A stretch of DNA of 6,564 nt from Legionellaceae bacterium (GTDB lineage Bacteria; Pseudomonadota; Gammaproteobacteria; Legionellales; Legionellaceae). Of the stretch, positions 6,474 through 6,564 are shown piece by piece. A model generated the notes under the pieces. It searched no databases and had not been told where the DNA came from. It saw nothing but the letters and a program-made list of their open reading frames with translations. The stretch lies in assembly GCA_030696465.1 (NCBI GenBank), contig JAUYSE010000171.1:1-6564 (forward strand), read 5' to 3'. The position numbers and the translations under genes are program-made. Within the stretch, counting starts at the first letter, position 1. Each line of letters begins with the position of its first letter.

Positions 6474-6511
6474 GCCTACGTACCGCGGCTTGTCCGCGGA
6501 ATCCAGAGAAC
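6474..6511 (+). repeat. GC-rich dispersed repeat, copy 2 (intact palindrome)
   Basis: GCCTACGTA is followed by CCGCGG (6483-6488), CTTGT (6489-6493) and CCGCGG (6494-6499), then AATCCAGAGAAC. The two arms form a strong 6-bp stem with a 5-base loop. It starts 48 bases after copy 1 in the same orientation. The bases after the stem are mirrored by the inverted fragment at 6551-6564. No run of T follows the stem, so I do not call it an intrinsic terminator. Confidence 0.7.
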
Positions 6512-6550
6512 TTTGGTTAAAAATAAAGCTTTACATCTATCATCAACATC

Positions 6551-6564
6551 GTTCTGGATACCGC
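6551..6564 (-). repeat. Inverted partial copy of the GC-rich repeat, cut by window end
   Basis: Read on the minus strand this is GCGGTATCCAGAAC, which corresponds to GCGGAATCCAGAGAAC of copy 2 (6496-6511) with one substitution and a two-base gap. Copy 2 and this copy therefore face each other across about 39 AT-rich bases. The remainder of the repeat would continue beyond the window. Confidence 0.5.

Noticed and set aside
6426..6511. CRISPR-like array
   Set aside because: Only two diverged direct copies with unequal right ends are present, and no cas genes. They are palindromic intergenic repeats.

Overview
The window is AT-rich and bacterial. It carries the tail of an IS4/IS50-type insertion sequence on the plus strand (1-243), then three genes all on the minus strand. 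In their direction of transcription these are a very large SNF2-family helicase (6349-2105), a small coiled-coil membrane protein (about 1982-1630) and a single-chain AAA ATPase with a winged helix and a DUF4143-like tail (about 1513-290). The gaps between the minus-strand genes are 122 and 116 bases, and the last two each have a promoter-like sequence of their own. I therefore see three separately expressed genes rather than a tight operon.

The likely source is an intracellular or host-associated gammaproteobacterium of the Legionellales/Coxiellaceae/Rickettsiella kind. This is an inference from the low GC, the mix of IS4 transposase, DUF4143-type ATPase and short heptad-repeat membrane protein, the homopolymer frameshift, and short GC-rich dispersed palindromes (CCGCGG-CTTGT-CCGCGG) scattered between genes. 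None of these alone fixes the taxon.

Region by region: 1-243 is the IS remnant, ending in a 19-bp terminus that matches the Tn5/IS50 outside end at 16 positions. 244-289 holds a partial GC-rich repeat. 290-1513 is the ATPase. 1514-1561 is a perfect 20-bp inverted repeat covering the ATPase promoter -10 and the first possible start codon. 1630-1982 is the coiled-coil membrane gene, whose reading frame is broken by a run of nine A residues just after the start. 1983-2104 is the spacer holding its ribosome binding site and a weak -10. 2105-6349 is the helicase. 6350-6564 is an intergenic region with two direct copies of the GC-rich repeat and the beginning of an inverted copy at the window edge.

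The genes do not form a pathway I can recognise. The signals most worth following are the slippery A9 tract in the coiled-coil gene and the large operator-like palindrome at the ATPase promoter. I do not see a clear novel multi-gene system.
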